NCBI GenBank assembly: GCA_015711875.1
Contig: JACVJG010000174.1
Location: forward strand, 1-6,606
Direction: 5' to 3'
DNA: 6,606 nucleotides
Origin: Candidatus Solincola jinzensis
GTDB taxonomy: Bacteria > Actinomycetota > Geothermincolia > Geothermincolales > RBG-13-55-18
Made by a program: the position numbers and the translations under genes
In this document: piece by piece, positions 1 to 6,370 of the stretch
How positions within the stretch are numbered: the first letter of the stretch is position 1
How the letters are laid out: every line of letters starts with the position of its first letter
Notes under the pieces: generated by a model
What the model was told of the DNA's origin: nothing
Database searches by the model: none
The model's input: the letters and a program-made list of their open reading frames with translations, nothing else

Positions 1-1560
1 CTGCTCCCGTTCCTTTTCGCCCAGGGTCACGCCCTTGCCCGCTTGGCGCACCCTGCCCGCCTCCACTTCCAACCTGCCCGCGCTCACGGCACTGCGCAGC
101 AAGGCCTCGAACACGGCTATATCCATGCCCGCGTCCAGGCGGCGGCGCAGGGCCTCCTTGTCCACGCCCGCTCTCAGGGGGTTGGCGGCATGCATCTCGA
201 CGGTGAGCTGCACCAGGCGTTCCTGGAGCTCCCGCAGCATCGCGGGGGGTATATACATGGCCTCGCCGTCTCCGGAGATCTCCTCCATATCCCCGTCAGA
301 CAGCAGAGCTTGCAGGGCGGTTTCGAAAGCGCCCTCTTTTATCTCGCTCCAGCTCAGGAGCTCCCCTCTGGTAAGCGGCAAACCCCTCTCCTCCGCCACC
401 AGGAGAATGAGGTCGCGGGGATCGCCGCGTTCCCTTCTCTCCAGGGAAGACAGTATCTCGCGCTGATGAGGGCGGTGTTTCCTGGGATGGGAGTCCAATA
501 TACGCCCTCCGCCTATGGTGGTCACGGGTGAGTAGCTGCGCAGGATATAGCGGTCACCGAAGAGGACCACCGCCGGCCTCTCCAGGCGGAACTGCACATA
601 GGAACTCTCCCCCGGCGCAAGCTCCTCTTTGCCGCCGAGCAGCACTACCCTCGCCATAACCTCTCTGGTGCCGTGATGAAAGCGCACGCGTGCCCGGTTC
701 TTGAGAGCACGCGGCGCACCCGGGATGAGGTGGAGCAGTGCGTCGGCCATTAGGGTGGGATGAAGGAAACCAGGGGTGCCGATGACATCGCCGCGCTCGA
801 TATCCTCCGTGGAGACGCCCGGCAGATTCAGCGCAACTCGCTGCCCCGCGTAGGCCCTGTCGACCTCTTTCCCGTGTACCTGCACGTTGCGCACCCGTAC
901 CTTCCGGCCGGAAGGCTGGATGACCGCCTCTTCGCCGTCTCCTATGCTCCCCTCCCACAGGGTTCCCGTAACCACGGTTCCTATGCCCTTGAGGGTGAAG
1001 ACACGGTCAACGGGAAGGCGGAAGGGACCCGAGAAATCCCTCTCTCGCGCCCTCTCCGCGGCCCTCGTAAGCGCTGACCTCAGCTCCTCCAGCCCCTGGC
1101 CGGTACGGCTTGAGGTGACCACCATTTCCGCTCCCTCAAGAGCGGTTCCCCTCAAGGCCTCGGCCACGTCCTCCCTCACCAGTTCCACCATCTCCTCATC
1201 CACGAGGTCGGCCTTGGTGATCGCGACCACCCCGTTGTTCACCCCCAGGAGGTCCACGATGGCCAGGTGCTCAACCGTCTGGGGCATCACGCCGTCGTCC
1301 GCCGCAACCACCAGCAGCACCAGGTCAAAGCCGGTGGCGCCCGCGAGCATGTTCTTCACGAAATGCTCGTGTCCCGGGACGTCAACCACCCCAGCTCTCA
1401 AGCCCCCCGGCAGTTCCATCTCCGCGAAGCCCAGCTCGATGGATATGCCCCTTTCCTTTTCCTCCTTAAGGCGGTCGGTGTCCGTGCCCGTGAGGGCCTT
1501 GATGAGTTCGGTCTTGCCGTGGTCTATGTGGCCGGCGGTGCCGATGATGAAGTTCTTCAT
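1..1560 (-). CDS. selB: Selenocysteine-specific elongation factor SelB (3' end beyond window)
   Basis: SelB is a cytoplasmic GTPase that carries Sec-tRNA(Sec) to ribosomes stalled at UGA by binding the SECIS hairpin of the mRNA. I translated the frame by hand from ATG 1560 and it stays open for 520 codons to base 1. Family length is about 600-640, so roughly 100 C-terminal residues are missing. Visible GTPase motifs are G1 GHIDHGKT (residues 10-17), switch [12 protein letters not shown] (36-46, with Ser40 where Thr is common), G3 DVPGHE (60-65), G4 TKAD (115-118) and G5-like TSSRTGQG (149-156). Two EF-Tu-like beta-barrel domains follow (about 175-350). After about residue 370 the sequence is helical and charged, fitting the first winged-helix repeats of the SECIS-binding C-terminus. 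The start lies 25 bases after the selA stop, so the two are probably co-transcribed. The ribosome site is weak (AAGGG only 2 bases before ATG). Identity is near certain. Confidence 0.97.
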   Translation of the reverse strand, partial: MKNFIIGTAGHIDHGKTELIKALTGTDTDRLKEEKERGISIELGFAEMELPGGLRAGVVDVPGHEHFVKNMLAGATGFDLVLLVVAADDGVMPQTVEHLAIVDLLGVNNGVVAITKADLVDEEMVELVREDVAEALRGTALEGAEMVVTSSRTGQGLEELRSALTRAAERARERDFSGPFRLPVDRVFTLKGIGTVVTGTLWEGSIGDGEEAVIQPSGRKVRVRNVQVHGKEVDRAYAGQRVALNLPGVSTEDIERGDVIGTPGFLHPTLMADALLHLIPGAPRALKNRARVRFHHGTREVMARVVLLGGKEELAPGESSYVQFRLERPAVVLFGDRYILRSYSPVTTIGGGRILDSHPRKHRPHQREILSSLERRERGDPRDLILLVAEERGLPLTRGELLSWSEIKEGAFETALQALLSDGDMEEISGDGEAMYIPPAMLRELQERLVQLTVEMHAANPLRAGVDKEALRRRLDAGMDIAVFEALLRSAVSAGRLEVEAGRVRQAGKGVTLGEKEREQ

Positions 1561-1585
1561 AGCCCTTTTCAGCCCCGAAAGAATT

Positions 1586-3001
1586 TCAAACCGCGCTGGC
1601 TATGTCGCTGAAAGCCGCGGCGATAAGCTCCGCCTCTTCGTCGCTCACCGTGCGCATATCCAGGATGACGCGGTCGTCCTTGACGCGGCAGACCACCGGC
1701 GTCTCGGCTCTGCGCAGGCCCTCCTCGAGGGCGGAGGTCTTGATGCTCGGCGAGGTGACGGCTACCGTCCAGGTGGGCAGGTCCTCCATGGGCAGAGCCC
1801 CTCCCCCGGCGCGCGATATGTCCTCCACCACCTCGGCCTTGAAATCGCCCTCGCGGGAGATCCTTTCCGCCAGGGCGAGAGCCCGCTCGCGCAGCGTCCC
1901 GGGGTCCGCGGTGAGCATGGCCAGGGTGGGTATCTCCTTTACCGCCCGCGAGGGGTCGAGATACTGCCTCAGGGTGGCTTCCATGGCCGCGACGGTGAGC
2001 TTGTCCACCCTGAGGGCGCGGGCGAGGGGATGCCGGGCCATGGCCTCCACCAGGTCGGACCTTCCCAGGACGATGCCCGCCTGGGGCCCGCCCAGGAGCT
2101 TGTCGCCGCTGAAGCAGACCAGGTCCGCTCCCTCCTCCAGGGAGCGCTTGATGGTGGGCTCGTATTGCAGGCCGTGCTCGGAGAGGTCGATATAGACCCC
2201 GCTTCCCAGATCGTCGAGGACCACAAGGCCGTACTCCGCCGCCAGGCCGGCGAGCTCTTTTACGCTCACCTCGGCGGTGAAGCCCGATATGCGGAAATTG
2301 CTGGGATGGGCGCGCATGAGTATGGCCGTCTCGCTGGTTATGGCGCGGCGGAAGTCCTCCAGGTAGGTCTTGTTGGTGGTGCCCACCTCCACCAATCTGG
2401 CTCCGCTCTGGGCCATGACCTCGGGAAGGCGAAAAGAGCCCCCGATCTCTATGAGCTGTCCCCTGCTGACGATGACCTCCCTGCCTTTGGCGTGAACGGT
2501 TAACGCCAACAGCACCGCCGCGGCGTTGTTGTTAACCACCAGGGCGGATTCGGCTCCCGTGAGATCGCAGAGCAGTTCACGCAGGTGTTCCTGGCGCGAG
2601 CCGCGTGCGCCGTCTTCAAGCCTGAATTCCAGGTTGTTGTAATGCGCGCCTGCCGTGGCCAGCGCCTCCAGGGCGGGTCGAGAGAGCAGGGAGCGTCCCA
2701 GGTTGGTGTGTATGACGATGCCGGTGGCGTTGATCACGCGCCGGAAACTCATCTGCAGCTTCTCCTCCACCACCTTCTCCACCAGGGATACGAGCTCCTC
2801 GGTATCCGTCCTTATGCCCTCGAGGGACATCTCGTCCTTGGCGGCGAGTATGGCCTCGCGTATACCGTCGATCACGGTGCGTGAGGCCTCCGTCACCAGC
2901 TCTCTCGGGATGGCCTTGCTGCCCATAAGACGGCTGCGATACACGGCCTGTATGAGGTCGTTGACCGAAGAGAGGCTCCTCAGATAGTCTTTCTTCTCCA
3001 T
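1586..3001 (-). CDS. selA: L-seryl-tRNA(Sec) selenium transferase SelA
   Basis: SelA is the PLP enzyme that converts Ser-tRNA(Sec) to Sec-tRNA(Sec) using selenophosphate. In the bacteria studied it is a ring-shaped decamer. The product is 471 aa, the usual full length. An N-terminal helical region (about 1-70) leads into the conserved segment [18 protein letters not shown] (90-107). The PLP-lysine motif [15 protein letters not shown] places the Schiff-base lysine at Lys301. A further typical block is [12 protein letters not shown] (230-241). ATG 3001 is the only good start, because an in-frame TAG lies 11 codons upstream. No strong Shine-Dalgarno sits at the normal distance (AGAGGGGG is too far away), so translation may be modest. 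The gene lies between a yedF remnant and selB, and the selB start follows 25 bases after its TGA stop. The TGA is a genuine terminator here, since the protein is already complete. Confidence 0.97.
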   Translation of the reverse strand: MEKKDYLRSLSSVNDLIQAVYRSRLMGSKAIPRELVTEASRTVIDGIREAILAAKDEMSLEGIRTDTEELVSLVEKVVEEKLQMSFRRVINATGIVIHTNLGRSLLSRPALEALATAGAHYNNLEFRLEDGARGSRQEHLRELLCDLTGAESALVVNNNAAAVLLALTVHAKGREVIVSRGQLIEIGGSFRLPEVMAQSGARLVEVGTTNKTYLEDFRRAITSETAILMRAHPSNFRISGFTAEVSVKELAGLAAEYGLVVLDDLGSGVYIDLSEHGLQYEPTIKRSLEEGADLVCFSGDKLLGGPQAGIVLGRSDLVEAMARHPLARALRVDKLTVAAMEATLRQYLDPSRAVKEIPTLAMLTADPGTLRERALALAERISREGDFKAEVVEDISRAGGGALPMEDLPTWTVAVTSPSIKTSALEEGLRRAETPVVCRVKDDRVILDMRTVSDEEAELIAAAFSDIASAV

Positions 3002-3162
3002 AGCGGTTTCTAGTTTACCTTTTCGCCCCCTCTACCGAAAGTGCGCTTGTGTATGCTTCATGCCACGACGGGGATCTGCCTGCCAGCGTAATCGACCGAG
3101 GAACCACTATTCCACGCCCCCTTCATCCGGCCTGGCTTAGCCGGGGTTTGCGCGGCGATCTC

Positions 3163-3246
3163 CTATATGGTCACCGCGTTGGTAGCCGCGAGTATGACAG
3201 TGAGGAGGTCGCGGATATTTCAGAACCCCCCTACCATTGACACCTT
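3163..3246 (-). pseudogene. Decayed copy of the yedF 3' end
   Basis: Reading leftward, the last 57 bases (3219-3163) match the last 57 bases of intact yedF (3369-3313) at 43 of 57 positions by my count, ending at the same TAG stop. Translated, the remnant gives NIRDLLTVILAATNAVTI, where YedF ends NMYDILTTMLTATNSVTI (11 of 18 identical, most of the rest conservative). Weaker similarity continues upstream (KVSMVGGF against KVAVGTVS) to about 3246. A TGA at 3220-3222 sits where YedF has a Ser codon, one base from TCA. Further upstream the frame has TAA and another TGA and no YedF similarity, so no full gene can be read. The pattern of conservative changes suggests an old second yedF-like gene or tandem duplicate that later decayed, rather than a recent copying event. 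Confidence 0.75.
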
Positions 3247-3312
3247 TCCGTGTACCCTGCAGACCACCTTTCTTTATGCTTGCCCGGCTTGCCTTCAACG
3301 TGCCTAAGGTCC

Positions 3313-3897
3313 CTATATGGTCACGGAGTTGGTGGCCGTGAGCATAGTGGTGAGGATGTCGTACATGTTGCTCACCGTCCCCACCGCGACCTTATCCTTC
3401 TGTTTGAAATAATCCAGACAGGTGCCGCAGACCAGGATCTCCACGCCCATGCACTGCAGGTTGGAAAGGGCTTCCACGCCCTCGCTGCCATCGACCGCCA
3501 AAAGGACCCCGCGATTGAAGAGCACCACCCTCCAGGGAAGCGGGTCGCTATCGGCCAGGGTGTTGAGAAACGCCTTCATGAGTATCCTGCCCAGCTCATC
3601 TTCGCCTCGCCCCATCACGTCCGACGAAAGCACCACCACGGCGCGCGTTTCGGCTTCAGGCCTGCTCTCAGCCTCCGCCTCCCCTTCTCTCCTGGTTATG
3701 GCGATGCGGAACACCCCTTCCTCCTCGAAGACCTCGCTGGTGCATCCCTGGGAGGAGGCGAAGCGACACACGTTATCCCTGGCGGTGGGGTTATCCACCA
3801 GGACCTCTATCTCCTCGGCTCCACTTTTAAGAGCTTCCCTGGTGCGCACCACCGGAGTGGGGCAAGCCAGGCCGCGCGCATCCACCTGCTCTTTCAT
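3313..3897 (-). CDS. yedF: Selenium metabolism protein YedF, TusA-like plus DsrE-like domains
   Basis: This is a 194-aa soluble protein of the selenium-linked YedF family, common beside selD, selA and selB. Its role is not proven; handling of sulfur or selenium as persulfide/selenosulfide is the usual suggestion. Residues 1-70 are a TusA/SirA-like domain with the signature DARGLACPTPVV, whose likely active Cys is Cys12 in the CPxP motif. A Glu/Ala/Arg-rich linker (about 70-86) joins it to a DsrE-like domain (about 87-194) with SSDVMGRGEDELG (91-103), LMKAFLNTLAD and CGTCLDYF (157-164), and the conserved tail VSNMYDIL. E. coli YedF has only the first domain. I chose ATG 3897 because AGGAGG (3902-3907) lies 4 bases before it and the family begins at MKxxVDARGLACP; the frame runs further up to 3924 without support. 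A damaged copy of its tail lies just downstream. Confidence 0.93.
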   Translation of the reverse strand: MKEQVDARGLACPTPVVRTREALKSGAEEIEVLVDNPTARDNVCRFASSQGCTSEVFEEEGVFRIAITRREGEAEAESRPEAETRAVVVLSSDVMGRGEDELGRILMKAFLNTLADSDPLPWRVVLFNRGVLLAVDGSEGVEALSNLQCMGVEILVCGTCLDYFKQKDKVAVGTVSNMYDILTTMLTATNSVTI

Positions 3898-3901
3898 CGC
3901 A

Positions 3902-3907
3902 CCTCCT
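3902..3907 (-). promoter_or_regulatory. Ribosome binding site of yedF
   Basis: The minus strand reads AGGAGG, then TGCG, then ATG 3897. This decides the start against the longer reading from 3924, which lacks such a site. Confidence 0.8.
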
Positions 3908-3917
3908 CTTCCAATCC

Positions 3918-4076
3918 TTACCACAAAATCGCTAAACCTCTTCCCTTGCTTGTGCGTGCAAAAGGGATAGAAGACTTCACGCCTCTCTTTTTCCCATCCT
4001 TATCATAAACCGTTTGCCATGCCCCTGGTTCACGCCATGGCCGTTTATACGGGAAGATCCGATCCAGCCAGGCCAT
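3918..4076 (-). CDS. Possible 52-aa protein upstream of yedF, unrecognised
   Basis: ATG 4076 is preceded by a consensus AGGAGG (4084-4089) with a 7-base spacer, as good as the site of selD. The frame ends in TAA at 3918-3920, 20 bases before the yedF start, which is operon-like spacing. The product starts MAWLDRIFPYKRPWREPG and is basic and Trp-rich (four Trp), with no signal peptide, Cys motif or membrane segment. I recognise no family. It is not the small DUF3343-type protein sometimes found next to yedF. Codons are GC-rich in the first third but become AT-rich and ordinary toward the end, unlike the neighbouring genes. The ORF may therefore be the start of a degraded gene, or chance. The ribosome site is the only strong evidence. 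Confidence 0.35.
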   Translation of the reverse strand: MAWLDRIFPYKRPWREPGAWQTVYDKDGKKRGVKSSIPFARTSKGRGLAILW

Positions 4077-4083
4077 ACAGGGA

Positions 4084-4089
4084 CCTCCT
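4084..4089 (-). promoter_or_regulatory. Strong Shine-Dalgarno before the 52-codon ORF
   Basis: AGGAGG on the minus strand with a 7-base gap to ATG 4076. It is the one clear translation signal in the gap between selD and yedF. Confidence 0.5.
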
Positions 4090-4295
4090 CTAAAGGTGGC
4101 ACGCAAGCATCGACACGGATATCGTCAGGCATCGTGGGTGCCCGCAGAAGCGCCATCCCTGCATATCGATACAAGCGCGTTACCTTATCGCTTCGTCGGC
4201 TCATCTTGCCGCCGTACCCTCTCCAGAGCGCGCGTTCTACCCCATTAGTCCCGGGTGTGCTCGCGTTGACGCCCGCCTCGACATTGACCGAGACG
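4090..4295. other. Stretch after selD with nothing recognised
   Basis: With the weak 52-codon ORF, this forms the roughly 400-base gap between the selD stop and yedF. I see no convincing hairpin terminator, promoter, tRNA cloverleaf or conserved protein on either strand. Open frames here (for example plus strand 4014-4316 and minus strand 4204-3977) lack ribosome sites and family-like sequence. Base composition is more mixed than in the flanking genes, as expected of non-coding or decayed DNA. A promoter for yedF-selA-selB could lie here, but I cannot point to one. Confidence 0.5.
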
Positions 4296-5336
4296 TCAGG
4301 GAAGGACGCGCACTAGGCCCTCCGCGTTCTCGGTGAACCTTCCGATAATGTACCAGGAATCGTCGCCACCCATCTCCTGCCTGAAAACCTCCAGAGCCTT
4401 TTCCGGAAGGGCCACGAGCAGCCCTCCGGAGGTCTGGGGGTCGAATACAAGATCGCGTTCCACTTCGCTCAGGCTTGGAGATATCTCCACCCGCGGCGAC
4501 AGAAAATCACGGTTCTTATGCGCCCCGGCGGGGACCATGCCCATCTCCGCCATCTCCCGCACGCGTGGGTAGAGGGGGAGCCCGGAGACCTCGATCTCGC
4601 ACCCGAGGCCGTTTCCCGAGAGCATGTTCAGGAGATGTCCCGCTAGTCCGAACCCCGTTACATCCGTACAGGCGTGTGCGCCGGCGAGAACGGCCGCTCG
4701 CGAGGCGCGGTCATTGAGACGGGCCATGCCTTCTATGGCCTCCCGCATCTCCTCCTCGGGAAGAAACCCGCCCTTGAGGGCGGTGGAGAGTACCCCCGTC
4801 CCAAGGGGTTTAGTGAGCAACAGCAGGTCGCCCGCCTCGGCGCCCAGGCAGGTCATGACGCGTTCTGGATGGACCTTTCCGGTGACCGCGAGGCCGTATT
4901 TTGGCTCCGCGTCCTCCACCGTATGGCCTCCCAGCAGCACCGCACCAGCGGCGCGGATACTGGCGAGGCCACCTTCCAGGATCCTGGCCAGGATATCCAT
5001 TCCCAGCGAGCAGGGGAAACACACTATGTTCATGGCAGAAAGGGGGATGCCGCCCATGGCGTAGACATCGCTGAGGGCGTTGGCCGCGGCGATGCGCCCG
5101 AAATGGTAAGGGTCATCCACTATAGGGGTGAAAAAATCCAGGGTATGCACAAGCGCCGTCTCCTCGTCCAGCAAATAGACCGCGGCATCGTCAGGAGTAT
5201 CCAGCCCTACCAGTATCTCGCGGCCCACATCGCCGGGAGGCAGGAGGCGCAGTACCTTTTGGAGGTCCTCCGGACCCACCTTGGCCGCTCACCCTGATTT
5301 GCTCGAGAGGTGAGTGAGCCTTATCTCATCCGGCAT
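4296..5336 (-). CDS. selD: Selenide, water dikinase SelD, selenocysteine-containing
   Basis: SelD makes selenophosphate from selenide, ATP and water, the selenium donor for SelA and for tRNA selenouridine. Reading from ATG 5336, the N-terminus is MPDEIRLTHLSSKSG-U-AAKVGPEDL, where U is an in-frame TGA (5289-5291). This matches the family core LTxxS...G(C/U)xxK: Sec16 stands at the E. coli Cys17 position and Lys19 at Lys20. The 346-aa length agrees with the family (about 347). ATP/metal-binding Asp residues are present at D50 (DTPDDAAV), D67 (HTLDFFTP), D90 (ALSDVYAMGG) and D225 (TDVTGFGLAGH). LLGGHT (134-139) and DPQTSGGLL near the C-terminus are also typical. The start is fixed by AGGAGG 7 bases upstream. 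Calling the gene from GTG 5279 (Val20) would drop the catalytic residues. The terminal TGA (4296-4298) is a real stop. Confidence 0.95.
5261..5280 (-). promoter_or_regulatory. Bacterial SECIS-like hairpin in selD
   Basis: The mRNA just after the Sec UGA folds into a compact hairpin. GG pairs with CC at the base, a single U is bulged on the 5' side, then GGGUCC pairs with GGACCU (one G-U pair), closed by a GGA loop. The loop covers bases 18-20 after the UGA and starts with G. This fits the general bacterial SECIS description: stem of at least 4 pairs, small apical loop with G in the first two positions, and loop about 16-37 bases from UGA. The bulged U recalls the SelB-contacting U of the E. 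coli fdhF element. The hairpin encodes Lys19 to Gln26 at the same time. The fold is by eye only. Confidence 0.8.
5289..5291 (-). other. In-frame TGA read as selenocysteine (SelD Sec16)
   Basis: The TGA interrupts an otherwise perfect SelD frame exactly at the catalytic Cys/Sec position. It is preceded by a normal start with a strong ribosome site and followed by a SECIS-like hairpin. selA and selB in the same cluster supply the decoding machinery. Confidence 0.93.
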
Positions 5337-5343
5337 TATTATC

Positions 5344-5349
5344 CCTCCT
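5344..5349 (-). promoter_or_regulatory. Ribosome binding site of selD
   Basis: AGGAGG lies 7 bases upstream of ATG 5336 on the minus strand. It shows that translation begins before the TGA codon rather than at the internal GTG 5279, which has only CCAAG in front of it. Confidence 0.85.
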
Positions 5350-5369
5350 GATGTATCGGATAAATAAAC

Positions 5370-5398
5370 ATTATAATGCTTGGAAGCTGGCCGGTCAG
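5370..5398 (-). promoter_or_regulatory. Sigma70-type promoter for selD
   Basis: On the minus strand, CTGACC (5398-5393, four of six match TTGACA) is followed after 17 bases by a perfect TATAAT (5375-5370). The predicted start of transcription is near 5363, giving a 5' leader of about 27 bases that contains the selD ribosome site. This AT-rich patch stands out in GC-rich surroundings. No long leader or riboswitch is possible here. Confidence 0.65.
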
Positions 5399-5490
5399 CA
5401 GGGTGGGGGCCGCGGGGATCGAGGAGTGAACGCCAGGCCGATTCCCGTCCGGCAAACGCCGGCCGCTGTTGTACGCGACAACAAGGGTCA

Positions 5491-5520
5491 CCCCGAGTAA
5501 AACGGCAGCCTTACTCGGGG
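5491..5520 (-). terminator. Probable intrinsic terminator after the iron-sulfur flavoprotein gene
   Basis: A perfect 10-base inverted repeat (CCCCGAGTAA / TTACTCGGGG) with a 10-base loop lies 12 bases beyond the stop at 5532. On the minus strand the sequence after it is TGACCCTTGTTG, so the T-tract is poor. The position between two genes and the perfect stem favour a terminator, possibly non-canonical. Two smaller hairpins follow: TGTTGT/ACAACA (5467-5483) and CCGGC/GCCGG (5449-5462). Confidence 0.55.
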
Positions 5521-5531
5521 CGTGGTCGAGG

Positions 5532-6143
5532 TCAGCCCCTTTTCTCGCCTAAGCTGCGCTCTATCTCCACCACCAGATGTTCGCCCGCGGCATAGGCATT
5601 ACGTAGGGCGGTGGGATGCTCTTTTATGGCCCCCTTGCGGTCCATGCGGAAGAAGAGCAGACGCTCGTAATACTTGATGTCTAGAACGTCGAAGAACATG
5701 TCCACCACCTTCAGGGCCCCGTCGAAGGCCCGGGGGTCGTCCGCCCCGGCGGTGGACAGAAAGAGGCCACGCCGCGCATGCCTGGTTTCAGGGTCGGTGA
5801 CGTCAAGGCCCAGAAGCGCCTTGCGGGCCCACATGCACTGGTGGCGGTCGATAAGGGCCTTGGTCTGGGCGTTAAGGGAATTGAAATACACGGGAGCGGC
5901 CAGGATGATGCCGTGAGAGGTGGTGGTCAGGTTGTAGATCTTGTCCATGCCGTCATCGATGGTGCACTCCCCTTCCTTGCGACAGTCCTCGCATGCCTGG
6001 CAGGGGAATATCTCGCGATTACACACCACGACTTTATTCACGGTCGCCCCGGCTTCCCTGGCCCCCTTGAGGGCTTCCTCCAGGAGGATCGCGGTGTTGC
6101 CGTTCAGCCGCGGGCTGCCCGCGATCCCCAGTATCTTTACCAT
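5532..6143 (-). CDS. Iron-sulfur flavoprotein (Isf)-like NAD(P)H-dependent FMN protein
   Basis: A 203-aa flavodoxin-fold protein of the FMN-reductase superfamily, probably cytoplasmic. The N-terminus KILGIAGSPRLNGNTAIL (3-20) is the FMN phosphate-binding loop. A compact cysteine group C48-x2-C51-x2-C54-x5-C60 follows. This spacing matches the [4Fe-4S]-binding motif known from archaeal Isf proteins, so a flavin plus cluster electron carrier is likely. AAPVYFNSLNAQTKALIDR (about 86-104) is the usual second FMN-contact and dimer region of this family. Isf-type proteins are linked to electron transfer and oxidant removal in anaerobes; the partner here is unknown. ATG 6143 is chosen over ATG 6158 because GGGGGGAG (6156-6149) lies 5 bases upstream and overlaps the earlier ATG. 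It has its own promoter and a terminator-like hairpin, so functional ties to the sel genes are not implied. Confidence 0.85.
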   Translation of the reverse strand: MVKILGIAGSPRLNGNTAILLEEALKGAREAGATVNKVVVCNREIFPCQACEDCRKEGECTIDDGMDKIYNLTTTSHGIILAAPVYFNSLNAQTKALIDRHQCMWARKALLGLDVTDPETRHARRGLFLSTAGADDPRAFDGALKVVDMFFDVLDIKYYERLLFFRMDRKGAIKEHPTALRNAYAAGEHLVVEIERSLGEKRG

Positions 6144-6148
6144 ATATG

Positions 6149-6156
6149 CTCCCCCC
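6149..6156 (-). promoter_or_regulatory. Ribosome binding site deciding the Isf-like start
   Basis: GGGGGGAG on the minus strand, 5 bases before ATG 6143. The alternative ATG at 6158 overlaps this site and would add five residues (MGGAY) foreign to the family start. Confidence 0.6.
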
Positions 6157-6185
6157 ATGAGCTTATGAAGTCCTGGCTGGTGCGT

Positions 6186-6214
6186 ATTCTAACCGATGCG
6201 GGAAATATCCGCAA
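6186..6214 (-). promoter_or_regulatory. Probable sigma70-type promoter for the Isf-like gene
   Basis: On the minus strand, TTGCGG (6214-6209) and TAGAAT (6191-6186, five of six consensus) are separated by 17 bases. The -35 box matches in three of six. Four-base arms GCGG and CCGC form a small inverted repeat over the -35 box and spacer (6198-6212), which could be a regulator site or chance. Transcription would start about 35 bases before ATG 6143. Confidence 0.45.
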
Positions 6215-6370
6215 TTCCCGTCGACAAGCAGGTAAAGGGCATGATACATGGCCCACCTGAGGTTCGCAAGCACAACGATCAAGGATGGACAGGCGGTTAA
6301 TGGCAAGCGGCGTCGCCCGGACAGCGTTCCCGTGAGATATATCATTAATCATTACGAGCGACGGTCGTAC
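6215..6370. other. Gap between the CoA-transferase and the Isf-like gene
   Basis: No supported gene is seen here. The minus-strand 71-codon frame (6352-6137) has no ribosome site and no recognisable family. A short inverted repeat TACGA/TCGTA (6353-6369) lies directly after the CoA-transferase stop but has no T-tract. It is at best a weak terminator. Confidence 0.4.

Noticed and set aside
554..958. 134-codon minus-strand frame inside selB
   Set aside because: It is in a different frame from selB, which is open and conserved through this stretch. The translation is an Arg/Gly-rich shadow.
887..2503. Long 538-codon open frame on the plus strand across selB and selA
   Set aside because: It lies opposite two certain genes, crosses their junction, and its translation is low-complexity Ser/Arg/Pro then Gly/His/Leu-rich. 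This is the usual antisense shadow of GC-rich coding DNA.
3002..3162. tRNA(Sec) gene or terminator between the yedF remnant and selA
   Set aside because: No T-arm GGTTCGA-type motif or long variable arm is present on either strand. The one small hairpin (CCGGC/GCCGG, 3127-3144) has no T-tract.
3220..3222. TGA in the yedF remnant as a second selenocysteine codon (reading MVGGF-U-NIRDLL)
   Set aside because: The position is Ser in YedF, not Cys, and no catalytic role is known there. The only downstream hairpin (CCGCGA/TCGCGG) has a 17-base loop without a leading G. Other stops lie upstream and no ribosome site precedes the short ATG.
3250..4008. 252-codon plus-strand frame opposite yedF
   Set aside because: It is antisense to yedF and the gaps, has no ribosome site, and shows no recognisable domain.
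4296..4298. Terminal TGA of selD as a further Sec codon
   Set aside because: The protein already has family length, and the next 16 codons up to TAA encode an Arg/Gly-rich string without family similarity.
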